Positions 28,458 through 37,737 of a DNA stretch of 64,000 nt are shown here, one piece after another. The first letter of the stretch is position 1; each line of letters starts with the position of its first letter. Under the pieces are notes generated by a model. That model was given only the letters and a program-made list of their open reading frames with translations. It did no database searches and was not told where the DNA came from. A program made the position numbers and the translations under genes. The stretch comes from Pseudomonas sp. GOM7 (lineage in GTDB: Bacteria > Pseudomonadota > Gammaproteobacteria > Pseudomonadales > Pseudomonadaceae). The stretch covers positions 1,178,001-1,242,000 of the forward strand of contig NZ_CP113519.1 of NCBI RefSeq assembly GCF_026723825.1, in the 5' to 3' direction.

Positions 28458-28471
28458 CTGACTTGAATCAA
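28458..28471 (-). promoter_or_regulatory. ANR/FNR box of the arcDABC promoter
   Basis: On the minus strand the site reads TTGAT-TCAA-GTCAG, fitting the ANR consensus TTGA(T/C)-N4-(A/G)TCA(A/G). A -10-like CAATAC (28434-28429) lies about 30 bp downstream, consistent with class-II activation near -41.5. This matches known oxygen-limited induction of arc operons by ANR. Confidence 0.8.
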
Positions 28472-28818
28472 TGGTCAGGTTTCGTCAACGCACATCCAGG
28501 TTGCAGGCGTTGTCGAGCACCTGAGAAGCATCAGGACTGCTGCTCTGGCTGGCGTATGGTACGTCAGTGCCAATACCATAGCCCTGAATTTCCGGGATGC
28601 AATGGTGGCTTTTTGCGATGGGGCGGGAGCGGGCGGGGCGGTTGGCCCCGCTCGACGCGCTGGCCGGGTAGGCTGGCGCAGACCCGAAGGTCAAAGGAAG
28701 GAGCACGACGCCGGGCGGGTAACCCCTGCAGGCAGTTGCGTCATGTGGGTACAGCATGCCGTGGGAAACTTTCAGCCAGCTTTCCGCGGCATGACAGTCC
28801 CTTTAAAAAGGTTCTGCG
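28472..28818. other. Intergenic region upstream of arcD
   Basis: About 350 bp with no convincing gene. Near its end GACAGTCCCTTTAAAAAGG (28793-28811) recurs in inverted, slightly diverged form at 29670-29689, bracketing the A3/B2 repeat pair. Binding sites for ArgR could lie here but none is obvious by eye. Confidence 0.5.
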
Positions 28819-29184
28819 CGGAATCTCGGGAAAGTCAGTCTTGAGGCCGGACTGGCAATACGGTGTGAGTTGTTCTTGTGCCTGTTCCGAATTGCCGCGT
28901 TTTTGTTGATGTCTCTGGTTTCGCCCTCCCGGGCGAGTCACTTTTGACGGGCAAAAGTAACCAAAACCCTCCGCCCGGTCATCCGGCCCTGGCTTCGCCA
29001 GGGTTCGCTCACTCCATCGCCGCTCCAGAGGCCCGCCGCGGTGGGCCATCCATGGCCCATCGTGGCTTTCGCGACATCCATGTCGCTCAACCTCTTCCAC
29101 GACGATTCCGTTCGCCCTCCTGGGCGGGCTCTGCGCGCGCCTGGAACTGCGGTAACCCAGAACTAGCGTGGAGTGCTTGAACAT
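28819..29184 (+). repeat. Multi-hairpin intergenic element, copy A3
   Basis: A-type element on the plus strand. Stem 3 is CCCTGG/CCAGGG here (CCCTCG/CGAGGG in A1), and stem 5 is GCGACAT/ATGTCGC (GCGGCAT/ATGCCGC in A1). Stem 2 has lost one pair (ACTTTTG/CAAAAGT). It is followed by two extra hairpins at 29186-29229 and then by inverted copy B2. Confidence 0.85.
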
Positions 29185-29185
29185 G

Positions 29186-29229
29186 AGGTCAGCCGTATGG
29201 CTGACCTGAATGCCGGCTGAAAGCCGGCA
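29186..29229. repeat. Two tandem strong hairpins between A3 and B2
   Basis: AGGTCAGCC-GTAT-GGCTGACCT (29186-29207) and TGCCGGCT-GAA-AGCCGGCA (29211-29229), both perfect. The corresponding place in the other A/B locus is occupied by IS110, and a degenerate half of the first hairpin remains at its right end. They may form a bidirectional terminator or the IS target. Confidence 0.75.
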
Positions 29230-29252
29230 AGCTGTTCAACGCATGAAACTGA

Positions 29253-29657
29253 GCGAATGAAAGTTTTGGTTTAACTCGAGATTTCACAACCACTAGAACA
29301 CGCCGAGCAACCTATGGAGTGCCCGTTCGTTCAGGCGCGCGAATGCCCCCTTCAGGAGGCCGAACGTAGGCATTGCGCAGGGGGACGAGTGGCCTGGACG
29401 GCCACGAGAGGCTTGATGGGCCATGGATGGCCCATGCAAGCCGGCCCCCGGAGCGATGCCGGAGTGAGGGGAGTCGAGCGCAGCGAGACCCGGATGGCGG
29501 GGGTGCGTTTCTTTTGCTTACTTTTCTTTGCGCACTTCAAAGAAAAGTGAGTCGCCCGAGGGGGCGAAACCCGGAATATCTGAAAACACCCAAAGCGGCG
29601 CCCAGAACACCAACGCAAGACGACAAGATCACACAAACTTGCCAGTCCGGTATCAAC
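29253..29657 (-). repeat. Multi-hairpin intergenic element, copy B2 (inverted)
   Basis: Inverted B-type element. Stems include ACTTTTCTTTG/CAAAGAAAAGT (29520-29548; CCTTCTTTTGT/ACAAAAGAAGG in B1), TCGCCC/GGGCGA just downstream, a TGGGCCA/TGGCCCA stem near 29417-29434, and GTGGCC/GGCCAC near 29389-29405 in place of GCGGCAT/ATGCCGC. Its outer end GCGAATGAAAGTTTTGG matches the end of B1 next to IS110. Confidence 0.8.
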
Positions 29658-29707
29658 CAAACATCCTCCCCTTTTAAACGGACTGTCCTTGTTGATGACC
29701 CTGGCGC

Positions 29708-32700
29708 TTAACCAATGGTCATCAAACTGGCGTTACCACCAGCGGCTGCGGTATTGACGCTCAGGGCATGCTCGACCAGCAGGCGCTCCAGCGGGATATC
29801 GGTCTCGCCCTTGTTCAGACCGTGCACGCCGACGATGGCGCCCTTGCGTTGCGCCGCCTGCTCGCTGACCGCGCGCAACTGGTCGGAATCGCCGTGGTGC
29901 AGGATGGCGTCCAGCTCCACGTCGACGCCCTTCCAGTCGGCCACCAACTTGACGTGCTTCTGCACCTCTTTCGGCATCTCGCTGTACAGCGCGCGCTGGC
30001 TTTCCAGCCAGATCGCCTGGCTGCCGACGGCCAGGGTGGCGGCCAGTTGCGCCAGCAGGTCGCTGCGTTCGTCGGCCAGGTTCAGTACGTGCTCGCGCGG
30101 CAGCAGGGTGTAGCTGTTGCGCTCGCCAGTGGGGCCGGTGAGGCTGTGGCTGCTGTAGCTCTGCGACAGCGCGCGGTACTGCTCGAACAGCGCGGCGATG
30201 GCCGGCTCCTGCTTGCTCGCCCACTCGGCGAAGGCGCTGCGCACCTTGTCCAGCTCGCTCGGTACCGGCAGGGCCTGCACCTCGGCCTGTTGCAGGTGTT
30301 GAGCAACGGCTTCCTGCGGGCGGGTCGACAGCAGGCGATAGAGGTACAGCGGGCCACCGGCTTTCGGGCCGGTGCCGGACAGGCCTTCACCACCGAAGGG
30401 CTGCACGCCGACCACGGCGCCGACCATGTTGCGGTTCACATACAGGTTGCCGACCTTGGCGGTGCCAACCACCTGGGCGATGGTCTCGTCGATACGGGTG
30501 TGCACGCCGAGGGTCAGGCCGTAGCCGCTGTCGTTGATCTGTTGCAGCAACTTGCCCAGATTCGCGCGCTGGTAGCGCACCACGTGCAGCACTGGGCCGA
30601 AGATCTCGCGCTTCATCTCGTCGAAGCTGTCCAGCTCGATCAAAGTCGGTACGACGAAGGTGCCGCGCTTGATGTCGTCAGCGTTGACGCGCGCCAGTTG
30701 GGTGACCTTGCGGCCTTTTTCGCGCAGCTTGGCGATATGGGTTTCGATACCGGCCTTGGCTTCGGCGTCGATCACCGGGCCGATGTCGGTATTCAGGCGC
30801 TCCGGGTTGCCGAGGGTGTATTCGGCCATGGCGCCCTTGAGCATGGTCAGCACGCGGTCAGCCACGTCGTCCTGCACGCACAGCACGCGCAGCGCCGAGC
30901 AACGCTGGCCGGCGCTGTCGAAGGCGGAGGCGACCACGTCCATCACCACTTGCTCGGTCAGCGCCGAGGAGTCGACGATCATGGCGTTGAGGCCGCCGGT
31001 TTCGGCGATCAGCGGAATGGTGCGGCCCTGGGCGTCGAGGCGGCCGGCGATGTTGCGTTGGAGGATGCCGGCCACTTCGGTGGAACCGGTGAACATCACG
31101 CCACGCACGCGCTCGTCACCCACCAGGCGTGCGCCGACGGTTTCGCCACGGCCCGGCAGCAGTTGCACGGCGCCAGCGGGAACGCCGGCTTCGAGGAGGA
31201 TGCGCACGCCTTGCGCGGCGATCAGCGGGGTCTGCTCGGCCGGCTTGGCCAGCACGGTGTTGCCAGCGGCCAGTGCGGCGGCGACCTGGCCGGTGAAGAT
31301 CGCCAGGGGGAAGTTCCACGGGCTGATGCACACCACCGGGCCCAGCGGGCGGTGGCTGTCGTTGCCGAAGCTGCGCGCCTGGATCGCGTAATAGCGGAGG
31401 AAGTCCACCGCCTCGCGCACTTCGGCGATGGCATTGGCGAAGGTCTTGCCGGATTCGCGCACCAGCAGGCCCATCAGTTGTTGCAGCTCGGCTTCCATCA
31501 GGTCGGCAGCGCGTTCCAGCACGGCGGCGCGCTCGGCCGGCAGGGTGGATTGCCAGATCTGCCCGCTGGCCAGGGCGCAGAGGATGGCGCTGTCGACGTC
31601 GGCAATGCTGGCTTCGCGCACATGGCCGACCAGGTCGCGGTGATCGGCCGGGTTGCGCACCGGCTCCGGCTCGCCCGGATGGGCGCCCTCGCAACCGAGC
31701 ATCGGCTCGGCCAGGTAGCTCTGGTTGACGCTCGACAGCAACGCCGAGGACAGCGAGCCGAGGCGATGTTCGTTGGCCAGATCCAGACCGGAAGAGTTGA
31801 CCCGCTCCTGACCATAAAGGTCGCGCGGCAGCGGGATGCGCGGATGCGGCAGGCCGATGGCACCCTCCAGCGCAGCCATCTGCTCGACCTGCACGACCGG
31901 GTCGAGCACCAGATCCTTGAGCGAGATGCTGTGGTCGGCGATGCGGTTGACGAAGCTGGTGTTGGCGCCGTTCTCCAGCAGGCGGCGTACCAGGTAGGCC
32001 AGCAGGGTTTCGTGGCTGCCCACCGGCGCGTAGATGCGGCACGGACGGTTCAGCTTGCCATCCTTGAGCGCGCCCACCACCTGCTCGTACAGCGGTTCGC
32101 CCATGCCGTGCAGGCACTGGAACTCGTACTGACCCGGGTAGTAGTTCTGCCCGGCCAGGTGGTAAATGGCCGACAGCGAATGGGCGTTGTGGGTGGCGAA
32201 CTGCGGGTAGATGGCTTCCGGCGCGGCCAGCAGCTTGCGCGCGCAGGCGATGTAGGCCACGTCGGTGTACGGCTTGCGGGTGTACACCGGGTAGCCTTCC
32301 AGGCCGTTCACCTGGGCCAGCTTGATCTCGCTGTCCCAGTAGGCGCCCTTGACCAGACGGATCATCAGGCGGTGGCGGCTGCGCTTGGCCAGGTCGATGA
32401 CGTAGTCGATCACGTAGGGGCAACGCTTCTGGTAGGCCTGGATGACGAAGCCGATGCCGTTCCAGCCGGCCAGCGATGGCTCGAAGCACAGCCGCTCGAG
32501 CAGATCCAGCGACAGCTCCAGGCGGTCGGCTTCCTCGGCGTCGATGTTGATGCCGATGTCGTACTGCTTGGCCAGTTGGGTCAGGCTCAGCAGAGTCGGG
32601 TACAGCTCGTCCATCACCCGCTCGTACTGGGCGCGGCTATAGCGCGGGTGCAGGGCGGAGAGCTTGATGGAGATGCCCGGGCCTTCGTAGATGCCGCGGC

Positions 32701-33643
32701 CATGGGAGGCCTTGCCGATGGCATGGATGGCCTGCTGGTAGGAGGCCAGGTAGCGCTTGGCGTCTTCCTCGGTCAGTGCGGCCTCGCCGAGCATGTCGTA
32801 GGAATAGCGGAAGCCTTTGCTTTCCAGGGTGGCGACGTTGGCCAGGGCTTCGGCGATGGTTTCGCCGGTGACGAACTGCTCACCCATCAAGCGCATGGCC
32901 ATGTCCACGCCCTTGCGGATCACCGGCTCGCCGCTCTTGCCGATGATGCGGTTGAGCGCCGAGGTCATGCCGGCCTCGGTGTGGGTGGACACCAGCTTGC
33001 CGGTGATCAGCAGGCCCCAGCTCGCCGCGTTGACGAACATCGACGGGCTCTGGCCGAGGTGCTGGCTCCAGTTGCCGTTGGCGATCTTGTCACGGATCAG
33101 CGCGTCGCGGGTGGCCTTGTCAGGGATGCGCAGCAGGGCTTCTGCCAGGCACATCAGCGCCACGCCTTCCTGCGATGACAGCGAGAATTCCTGCAGCAGG
33201 CCCTGCACCAGGCCCTGACGGCCGCTGGCGTTCTTCTGCTTGCGCAGCTTCTCGGCAATGCCCAGGGCCAGCTTTTGCGAGGCTTCGGCCTGCTCCGGGC
33301 TCAGGCGCGCCTGCTCCAGCAGCATCGGCACCACTTCGGTTTCCGGGCGGCGGTAGGCGCTGGTGATGGCGGCGCGCAGCACCGACTGCGGGAGGATGCT
33401 CTCGGCGAAGTCGAGGAACACCTGCAGACCCTGTTCGGTCAGCGATTCCAGGGCTTCCTCACCGGCGGCTGCGGCCAGGCCGGCATGCTCGGCGGGCGTC
33501 AGGCCACTCTCGACTTGCTCCAGATAATTGAAGATCGCCTGCTTGATCATCCAGTGCGGCGTGCGGTCGATCTGTGCAGCGGCCTTCTTCAAACGCTCGC
33601 GGGTGGCATCGTCGAGCTTTACGCCAAGAGTGGTGGTAGCCAT
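29708..33643 (-). CDS. putA: Trifunctional proline dehydrogenase / P5C dehydrogenase / put repressor
   Basis: 1311-residue PutA. A ribbon-helix-helix DNA-binding domain (MATTTLGVKLDDATRERLKK) is followed by the FAD-dependent proline dehydrogenase barrel (roughly 260-560; NIDAEEADRLELSLDLLERL) and the aldehyde dehydrogenase domain (roughly 650-1110) with the catalytic cysteine in AGQRCSALRV (Cys 915) and ETGGLNA. It oxidises proline to glutamate at the membrane. It represses its own transcription in enterobacteria; in Pseudomonas a separate activator is also known. No putP transporter is adjacent. Length is normal for the trifunctional type. Confidence 0.97.
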   Translation of the reverse strand: MATTTLGVKLDDATRERLKKAAAQIDRTPHWMIKQAIFNYLEQVESGLTPAEHAGLAAAAGEEALESLTEQGLQVFLDFAESILPQSVLRAAITSAYRRPETEVVPMLLEQARLSPEQAEASQKLALGIAEKLRKQKNASGRQGLVQGLLQEFSLSSQEGVALMCLAEALLRIPDKATRDALIRDKIANGNWSQHLGQSPSMFVNAASWGLLITGKLVSTHTEAGMTSALNRIIGKSGEPVIRKGVDMAMRLMGEQFVTGETIAEALANVATLESKGFRYSYDMLGEAALTEEDAKRYLASYQQAIHAIGKASHGRGIYEGPGISIKLSALHPRYSRAQYERVMDELYPTLLSLTQLAKQYDIGINIDAEEADRLELSLDLLERLCFEPSLAGWNGIGFVIQAYQKRCPYVIDYVIDLAKRSRHRLMIRLVKGAYWDSEIKLAQVNGLEGYPVYTRKPYTDVAYIACARKLLAAPEAIYPQFATHNAHSLSAIYHLAGQNYYPGQYEFQCLHGMGEPLYEQVVGALKDGKLNRPCRIYAPVGSHETLLAYLVRRLLENGANTSFVNRIADHSISLKDLVLDPVVQVEQMAALEGAIGLPHPRIPLPRDLYGQERVNSSGLDLANEHRLGSLSSALLSSVNQSYLAEPMLGCEGAHPGEPEPVRNPADHRDLVGHVREASIADVDSAILCALASGQIWQSTLPAERAAVLERAADLMEAELQQLMGLLVRESGKTFANAIAEVREAVDFLRYYAIQARSFGNDSHRPLGPVVCISPWNFPLAIFTGQVAAALAAGNTVLAKPAEQTPLIAAQGVRILLEAGVPAGAVQLLPGRGETVGARLVGDERVRGVMFTGSTEVAGILQRNIAGRLDAQGRTIPLIAETGGLNAMIVDSSALTEQVVMDVVASAFDSAGQRCSALRVLCVQDDVADRVLTMLKGAMAEYTLGNPERLNTDIGPVIDAEAKAGIETHIAKLREKGRKVTQLARVNADDIKRGTFVVPTLIELDSFDEMKREIFGPVLHVVRYQRANLGKLLQQINDSGYGLTLGVHTRIDETIAQVVGTAKVGNLYVNRNMVGAVVGVQPFGGEGLSGTGPKAGGPLYLYRLLSTRPQEAVAQHLQQAEVQALPVPSELDKVRSAFAEWASKQEPAIAALFEQYRALSQSYSSHSLTGPTGERNSYTLLPREHVLNLADERSDLLAQLAATLAVGSQAIWLESQRALYSEMPKEVQKHVKLVADWKGVDVELDAILHHGDSDQLRAVSEQAAQRKGAIVGVHGLNKGETDIPLERLLVEHALSVNTAAAGGNASLMTIG

Positions 33644-34137
33644 GGGGGAGTCCTACTTATTGTCAGGTTATGCACGGTAAAAATTGCCTGGGCAATTTTA
33701 TGTCGCTTGCGACGGCCCGAAGGGCTGCCGGCTTGGATGGCCGGCAGCAAAAGCTGCGGGAGAGTAAACCCGAGAATACGCAAGGTGCAACCAGGTGCAA
33801 CCAATATTTTCTGCGCCCCGACGGATGTCCGGCTGATCCGATCTGTTGGCCTGATAGCGCCGGTTGCAGAGGAGTGGCAAGGCATTAGTCATGTCCGGTC
33901 GTTTGCCCGTGGGTGAAGTAGGCACTTTCGCGCCATCCGCTGCAGCGCCAGGCTGCGACAGCATGGTGCAACCCAGGCGCGTTGGGCTGCACTAGGCCTG
34001 TCGTTTCGACGCGACCATGCGCGAAACGACAACAGACCCTAAGCGGCGTGCCCCGTGCCGAGCGTTGGTGCGATTGCGGCGTACTTTTGCAGAATAGACC
34101 GGGCCAGTGAGCAGGCCTGGGTCTTCATCCGCCGGGA
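33644..34137. promoter_or_regulatory. Upstream region of putA with repeated AGGTGCAACC motif
   Basis: Nearly 500 bp between divergently oriented control regions. A perfect tandem pair AGGTGCAACC-AGGTGCAACC occupies 33783-33802, and a third copy TGGTGCAACCC is at 33964-33974. The spacing of one helical turn (10 bp) suggests a protein-binding array, perhaps for PutA or an activator of putA. No gene is seen. Confidence 0.5.
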
Positions 34138-35028
34138 TTAGGTGTTTTCACGGATGACGGCAATGAAGGCCTGCAGAGGCGCGGGAACATGGCGATAGCA
34201 GGAGTAGTAGAGGCACAGACCTGCCGAGGGTGGCGTCCAGTCTTCCAGCAGCAGGGTCAGCTTGCCGGCTTTCAGTGCCTTGCTGGCAAATGCCTGCGGA
34301 ACGTAGGCGATCCCCAGAGCGGAGCAGGCCGCTTCGACCAACAGGTCGTTATCGTCCAGGCTCAGTGCACCCGGTACGTCGAGCGCGAGCTGTTGCGTGC
34401 CTCGCTGGAACTCCCAGCGATAGCGCTTGCCGCTGGGCAGGCGCTGGCGTATGCAACGGTGGGCGCGCAGATCGTCAGGCGTAGCGGGCCGGCCGAAGGT
34501 GGCGATGTAAGCCGGCGAGGCCACGGTGACGAAGCGCACGTCACCGCCGAAGGGCACGGCCACCATGTCCTTGGGCACCGACTCGGCCAGACGCACGCCG
34601 GCATCGAAGCCCTCGGCGACGATATCCACCAGCCTGCCCTCGCTGACCAGGTCGAGCTCCACATGTCGATGGCGCTGCAGGAAGGTCGGCACCACATGTT
34701 CGAGCAACCAGCGTGCGCCGCCCTTGTTGGCGTTGATGCGCAGCGTACCGGCGAGTTCCTCGGGGCCATGGCTGACTGCGTCCAGTGCTGCGTCCAGATC
34801 GCGAAGCAGGGGCGTCAGGTGTTGTAGCAACTGCTCCCCGGCTTGCGTCAAGGCCACGCTGCGGGTGGTGCGGTGCAGCAGGCGTACCCCCAGGCGTCGC
34901 TCTAGCCCCTTGAGCGCATGACTGACGGAGGAGCGCGAGATGCCCAGGGAGTCGGCGGCCTTCTGGAAGCTGCGCTGCTGGGCGACCAGGGTGAAAGCCT
35001 TGAGATCGGAGAGGTTGGCGTGGCTCAT
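34138..35028 (-). CDS. LysR-family transcriptional regulator
   Basis: 296-residue LysR regulator: an N-terminal winged helix (LSDLKAFTLVAQQRSFQKAA ... SRSSVSHALKGLERRLGVRL) and a C-terminal substrate-binding domain with LRINANKGGARWLLEHVVP. It belongs to the group that often controls a divergent gene, here the lipocalin-like protein 97 bp away. The effector is unknown. The start MSHANLSD at 35028 is preferred; the upstream in-frame extension lacks a ribosome-binding site. Confidence 0.92.
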   Translation of the reverse strand: MSHANLSDLKAFTLVAQQRSFQKAADSLGISRSSVSHALKGLERRLGVRLLHRTTRSVALTQAGEQLLQHLTPLLRDLDAALDAVSHGPEELAGTLRINANKGGARWLLEHVVPTFLQRHRHVELDLVSEGRLVDIVAEGFDAGVRLAESVPKDMVAVPFGGDVRFVTVASPAYIATFGRPATPDDLRAHRCIRQRLPSGKRYRWEFQRGTQQLALDVPGALSLDDNDLLVEAACSALGIAYVPQAFASKALKAGKLTLLLEDWTPPSAGLCLYYSCYRHVPAPLQAFIAVIRENT

Positions 35029-35125
35029 ATGGTGAATATTCTTCACGAGGTCATTCGTATTGGTGCGTCTTATCATAGCTCCAACCGTCTCTTACCCTCG
35101 GCATGACCTACACAGGAGATTGCCG

Positions 35126-35689
35126 ATGAAGATTGAGCCGAACGCACGAACCTCATCCAGGCCAGGCCTGATTTACAGAGCCAGCATGCTGTCACGGACG
35201 GCATGGGTGGCCGGCTTGCTGATCCTTTCTCTGACGGCCACGGCCAGCGAACGTGCGGCCGATGCAGGCAATCAGGTGCTGGGCACGTGGCGTATGGTTT
35301 CCGCGACCCTGAAGGAAAATGGCAGGGTCGAGCGCCCATACGGCGAAAACCCCCAGGGCATGCTGGTATTCACCCCCGATATGCATTTCGTCGAAGTGTT
35401 GACCGATGGTGATACGCCGCGCTTTCGATCTGATGCACGCGGTGGTGGTAGTGACGAGGAGAACCGTCGCGCCATGGCTTCGAGCATCGGCTTCTTCGGC
35501 ACTTACAGCGTCGACGAGCAGGGGCGGTTTGCCGGTAACCGTGTTGAGGGCGCCACCTTCCCCAATTGGATCGGCGGCATACGCACGACGAAGGAGCTGC
35601 AGCTCAGAGTCGAAGGCGAGCGGATGTACGAGACCTTTACCCGTCCGGATGGTGGGCGCTTCAGTGCCGAGTTCGTGCGGGTCAGGTAA
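35126..35689 (+). CDS. Lipocalin-like domain protein, exported
   Basis: 187-residue protein whose N-terminal part contains a hydrophobic signal segment (AWVAGLLILSLTATAS) preceded by a long basic n-region; translation from an internal ATG at 35186 would give a more typical signal peptide. The mature domain (VLGTWRMVSATLKENG ... GMLVFTPDMHFVEVL) matches the lipocalin-like family. It is divergent from a LysR gene likely to regulate it. The ligand is unknown. Confidence 0.82.
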   Translation: MKIEPNARTSSRPGLIYRASMLSRTAWVAGLLILSLTATASERAADAGNQVLGTWRMVSATLKENGRVERPYGENPQGMLVFTPDMHFVEVLTDGDTPRFRSDARGGGSDEENRRAMASSIGFFGTYSVDEQGRFAGNRVEGATFPNWIGGIRTTKELQLRVEGERMYETFTRPDGGRFSAEFVRVR

Positions 35690-35698
35690 GGCTAGGGG

Positions 35699-36301
35699 CT
35701 AGTCTGCAGCGAAGATCAACTGCGCTGCCACGGCGAACATCATCACCGCTACCCCCAGATCGATCAGCCGCCAGGTCAGCGGCCGGGCCAGCCAGGGCGC
35801 AAGCCACGCGGCACCGAGCGCCAGGGCGCTGAACCAGAGCAACGAGGCGCTGGCGGCACCTGCGGCATAGGCGCCGGGCTCTGGTTGCTGGGCGCCGAGC
35901 GAGCCGATCAGCAGCACCGTATCCAGATACACATGCGGGTTGAGCAGGGTCACCGCTAGGGCCGCGAGCAGCACCGCGCGCCGTGAGCGTGGCTGGCTTT
36001 CGGTTGCCTGCAAGGCTTGCGGGCGTGTGGCGCGCAGCAGCGCCTGGCTGCCGTACCAGAGCAGAAAAGCGGCGCCGCCCCATCGGGCGATGGCTAGCAG
36101 GGTAGGGCTCTGCGCCAGCAGGTTGGCCAGGCCGAACACGCCCGCGCCCACCAGTAGTGCATCGCAGAGAATGCACAGCGCCGCCACCGGCAGATGATGT
36201 TCGCGGCGCAGGCTCTGCGCCAGAACGAAGGCGTTCTGCGCGCCAATGGCCATGATCAGGCCGATGGCCACCAGCAGGCCGTTGCTGTAGCTCTGCCACA
36301 T
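35699..36301 (-). CDS. LysE/ArgO-family amino-acid exporter
   Basis: 200-residue inner-membrane protein with six hydrophobic segments and the LysE signature GLIMAIGAQNAFVLAQSLRR near the N-terminus. The family exports lysine/arginine. The gene starts in a TGATG overlap with the ACT-domain gene upstream and is near argP, the regulator that in E. coli activates argO, so basic amino-acid export is the best guess. Confidence 0.93.
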   Translation of the reverse strand: MWQSYSNGLLVAIGLIMAIGAQNAFVLAQSLRREHHLPVAALCILCDALLVGAGVFGLANLLAQSPTLLAIARWGGAAFLLWYGSQALLRATRPQALQATESQPRSRRAVLLAALAVTLLNPHVYLDTVLLIGSLGAQQPEPGAYAAGAASASLLWFSALALGAAWLAPWLARPLTWRLIDLGVAVMMFAVAAQLIFAAD

Positions 36302-36714
36302 CACACAGGCTCCGGCATGGACGCTGCCGATAGGGCGCGCAGGGTGGACAGTGCCCGTTCGGCGCGCTCGATGGGCACGAAAATATGGTCGTGATGGAAG
36401 CCGGCAACCACATTGCAACTGACGCCGGCCTGCGCCAGGGCGGCGGAGAAGGAGGCCGTCAGGCCCACGGCGGCCAGCGACGAATGCACCTGCAGGGTGA
36501 TCCAGGCGGCGATGTAGTCGTAACTCAGGCCATGGGCATCGGCGACTTCACGCGCCAGCACCAGGCTCAGACCTTCGCCTTCACGCAGGCTGGCGATGGG
36601 TTGCAGGGCACTGCAGTCCTGCTCGGCGGTGACGCAGCAGAATACGTACTGGCCGGGGTTGAGCTGCGGCGTCATGTTTTGCAGCAGTCGTGCGAGATGG
36701 GTTTCGCCGGACAT
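36301..36714 (-). CDS. ACT-domain (CASTOR-like) protein
   Basis: 137-residue cytosolic protein with two ACT-like units (ending VAGFHHDHIFVPIERAERAL), matching the DUF2241/CASTOR-type family of small amino-acid-binding proteins. It is coupled to the LysE-type exporter by a 1-bp stop/start overlap, suggesting that it senses or tunes the exported amino acid (inference). Confidence 0.87.
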   Translation of the reverse strand: MSGETHLARLLQNMTPQLNPGQYVFCCVTAEQDCSALQPIASLREGEGLSLVLAREVADAHGLSYDYIAAWITLQVHSSLAAVGLTASFSAALAQAGVSCNVVAGFHHDHIFVPIERAERALSTLRALSAASMPEPV

Positions 36715-36808
36715 GGCGGGCTCCTGATGAGGCGGAATGCTGGCGAGTCTGCTGCCTGTGGATGTATAAGAAAAAACAATATTGCTGATGACTCATTAGG
36801 AAAAACGA

Positions 36809-37702
36809 TTGTTCGACTACAAGCTTCTGGCCGCGCTGGCGGCGGTGGTGGAGCAGGCTGGCTTCGAGCGGGCGGCACAGGTGCTGGGGCTGTCACAGTC
36901 GGCGGTGTCGCAGCGCATCAAGCTGCTCGAGGCGCGGGTCGGCCAGCCGGTGCTGGTGCGCGCCACGCCGCCTGCACCTACCGACATAGGCCGGCGCCTG
37001 CTCAACCATGTGCAGCAGGTGCGCTTGCTCGAACGCGACCTGCAGGGGCAGGTGCCGGGGCTGGACGAGCAGGCCGCACCCGAGCGCTTGCGCATCGCCC
37101 TCAACGCCGACAGCCTGGCCACCTGGTGGGCAGCGGCGGTCGCCGGATTCTGCGCCGAGCAACGTTTGCTGCTGGAGCTGGTGGTGGAGGATCAGGAAGT
37201 CGGCCTCAAACGCATGCGTGCTGGCGAGGTGGCCGGTTGCGTGTGCGCCGCCGAGCGTCCGGTGGCGGGGGCGCGCAGCCTGCCACTGGGGGCGATGCGC
37301 TACCTGGCCGTGGCCAGCCCGGCCTTCATCGCTCGGCACTTTGCAGGCGGTGTCACGGCTGAGGCTCTGGCGCGCGCGCCGGCCATCGTCTATGGCCCGG
37401 ACGATCAGTTGCAGCACCGCTACCTGGCCAGCCTGGGGGTGACGGGCAGCTTCGTCCACCACCTGTGCCCGTCTTCGGAAGGCTTCGTGCGCCTGACCGA
37501 AAGCGGCCTGGGCTGGGGGCTGGTGCCGCAGTTGCAGGTGGCGGCGGAGCTGGCCGGCGGTGCGCTGGTGGAGCTGCTGCCTGGACACATCATCGACGTG
37601 CCGCTGTACTGGCATCACTGGCGTAACGGCGGTGAGTTGCTGGCCGGCTTGACCGAGCATCTGCGCCGAGCGAGCGCTGGCGCACTGGTGCCGGTAGCCT
37701 GA
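36809..37702 (+). CDS. argP: LysR-family regulator ArgP
   Basis: 297-residue LysR regulator resembling ArgP/IciA: MFDYKLLAALAAVVEQAGFE, then ERAAQVLGLSQSAVSQRIK as the recognition helix. It uses a TTG start codon with AGGA 8 nt upstream. It is divergent from the ACT-LysE operon with a 94-bp spacer, the classical arrangement for argP controlling a lysine/arginine exporter. The C-terminal effector domain is complete. Confidence 0.92.
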   Translation: MFDYKLLAALAAVVEQAGFERAAQVLGLSQSAVSQRIKLLEARVGQPVLVRATPPAPTDIGRRLLNHVQQVRLLERDLQGQVPGLDEQAAPERLRIALNADSLATWWAAAVAGFCAEQRLLLELVVEDQEVGLKRMRAGEVAGCVCAAERPVAGARSLPLGAMRYLAVASPAFIARHFAGGVTAEALARAPAIVYGPDDQLQHRYLASLGVTGSFVHHLCPSSEGFVRLTESGLGWGLVPQLQVAAELAGGALVELLPGHIIDVPLYWHHWRNGGELLAGLTEHLRRASAGALVPVA

Positions 37703-37737
37703 GCATGGCAGGGGCACAACGAGATACAGGGGGACGG

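Noticed and set aside
28485..28757. 90-codon minus-strand frame upstream of the arcD promoter
   Set aside because: No start context, composition unlike neighbouring proteins, overlaps nothing conserved by eye.
29314..29711. Open frames of 78-112 codons in repeat B2
   Set aside because: Same reasoning as for the A copies; the two B copies do not conserve a common protein.
29768..33178. 1136-codon open frame antisense to putA
   Set aside because: GC-rich third-position shadow of putA, which has a full and well-conserved domain set on the other strand; no ribosome-binding site or protein-like composition.
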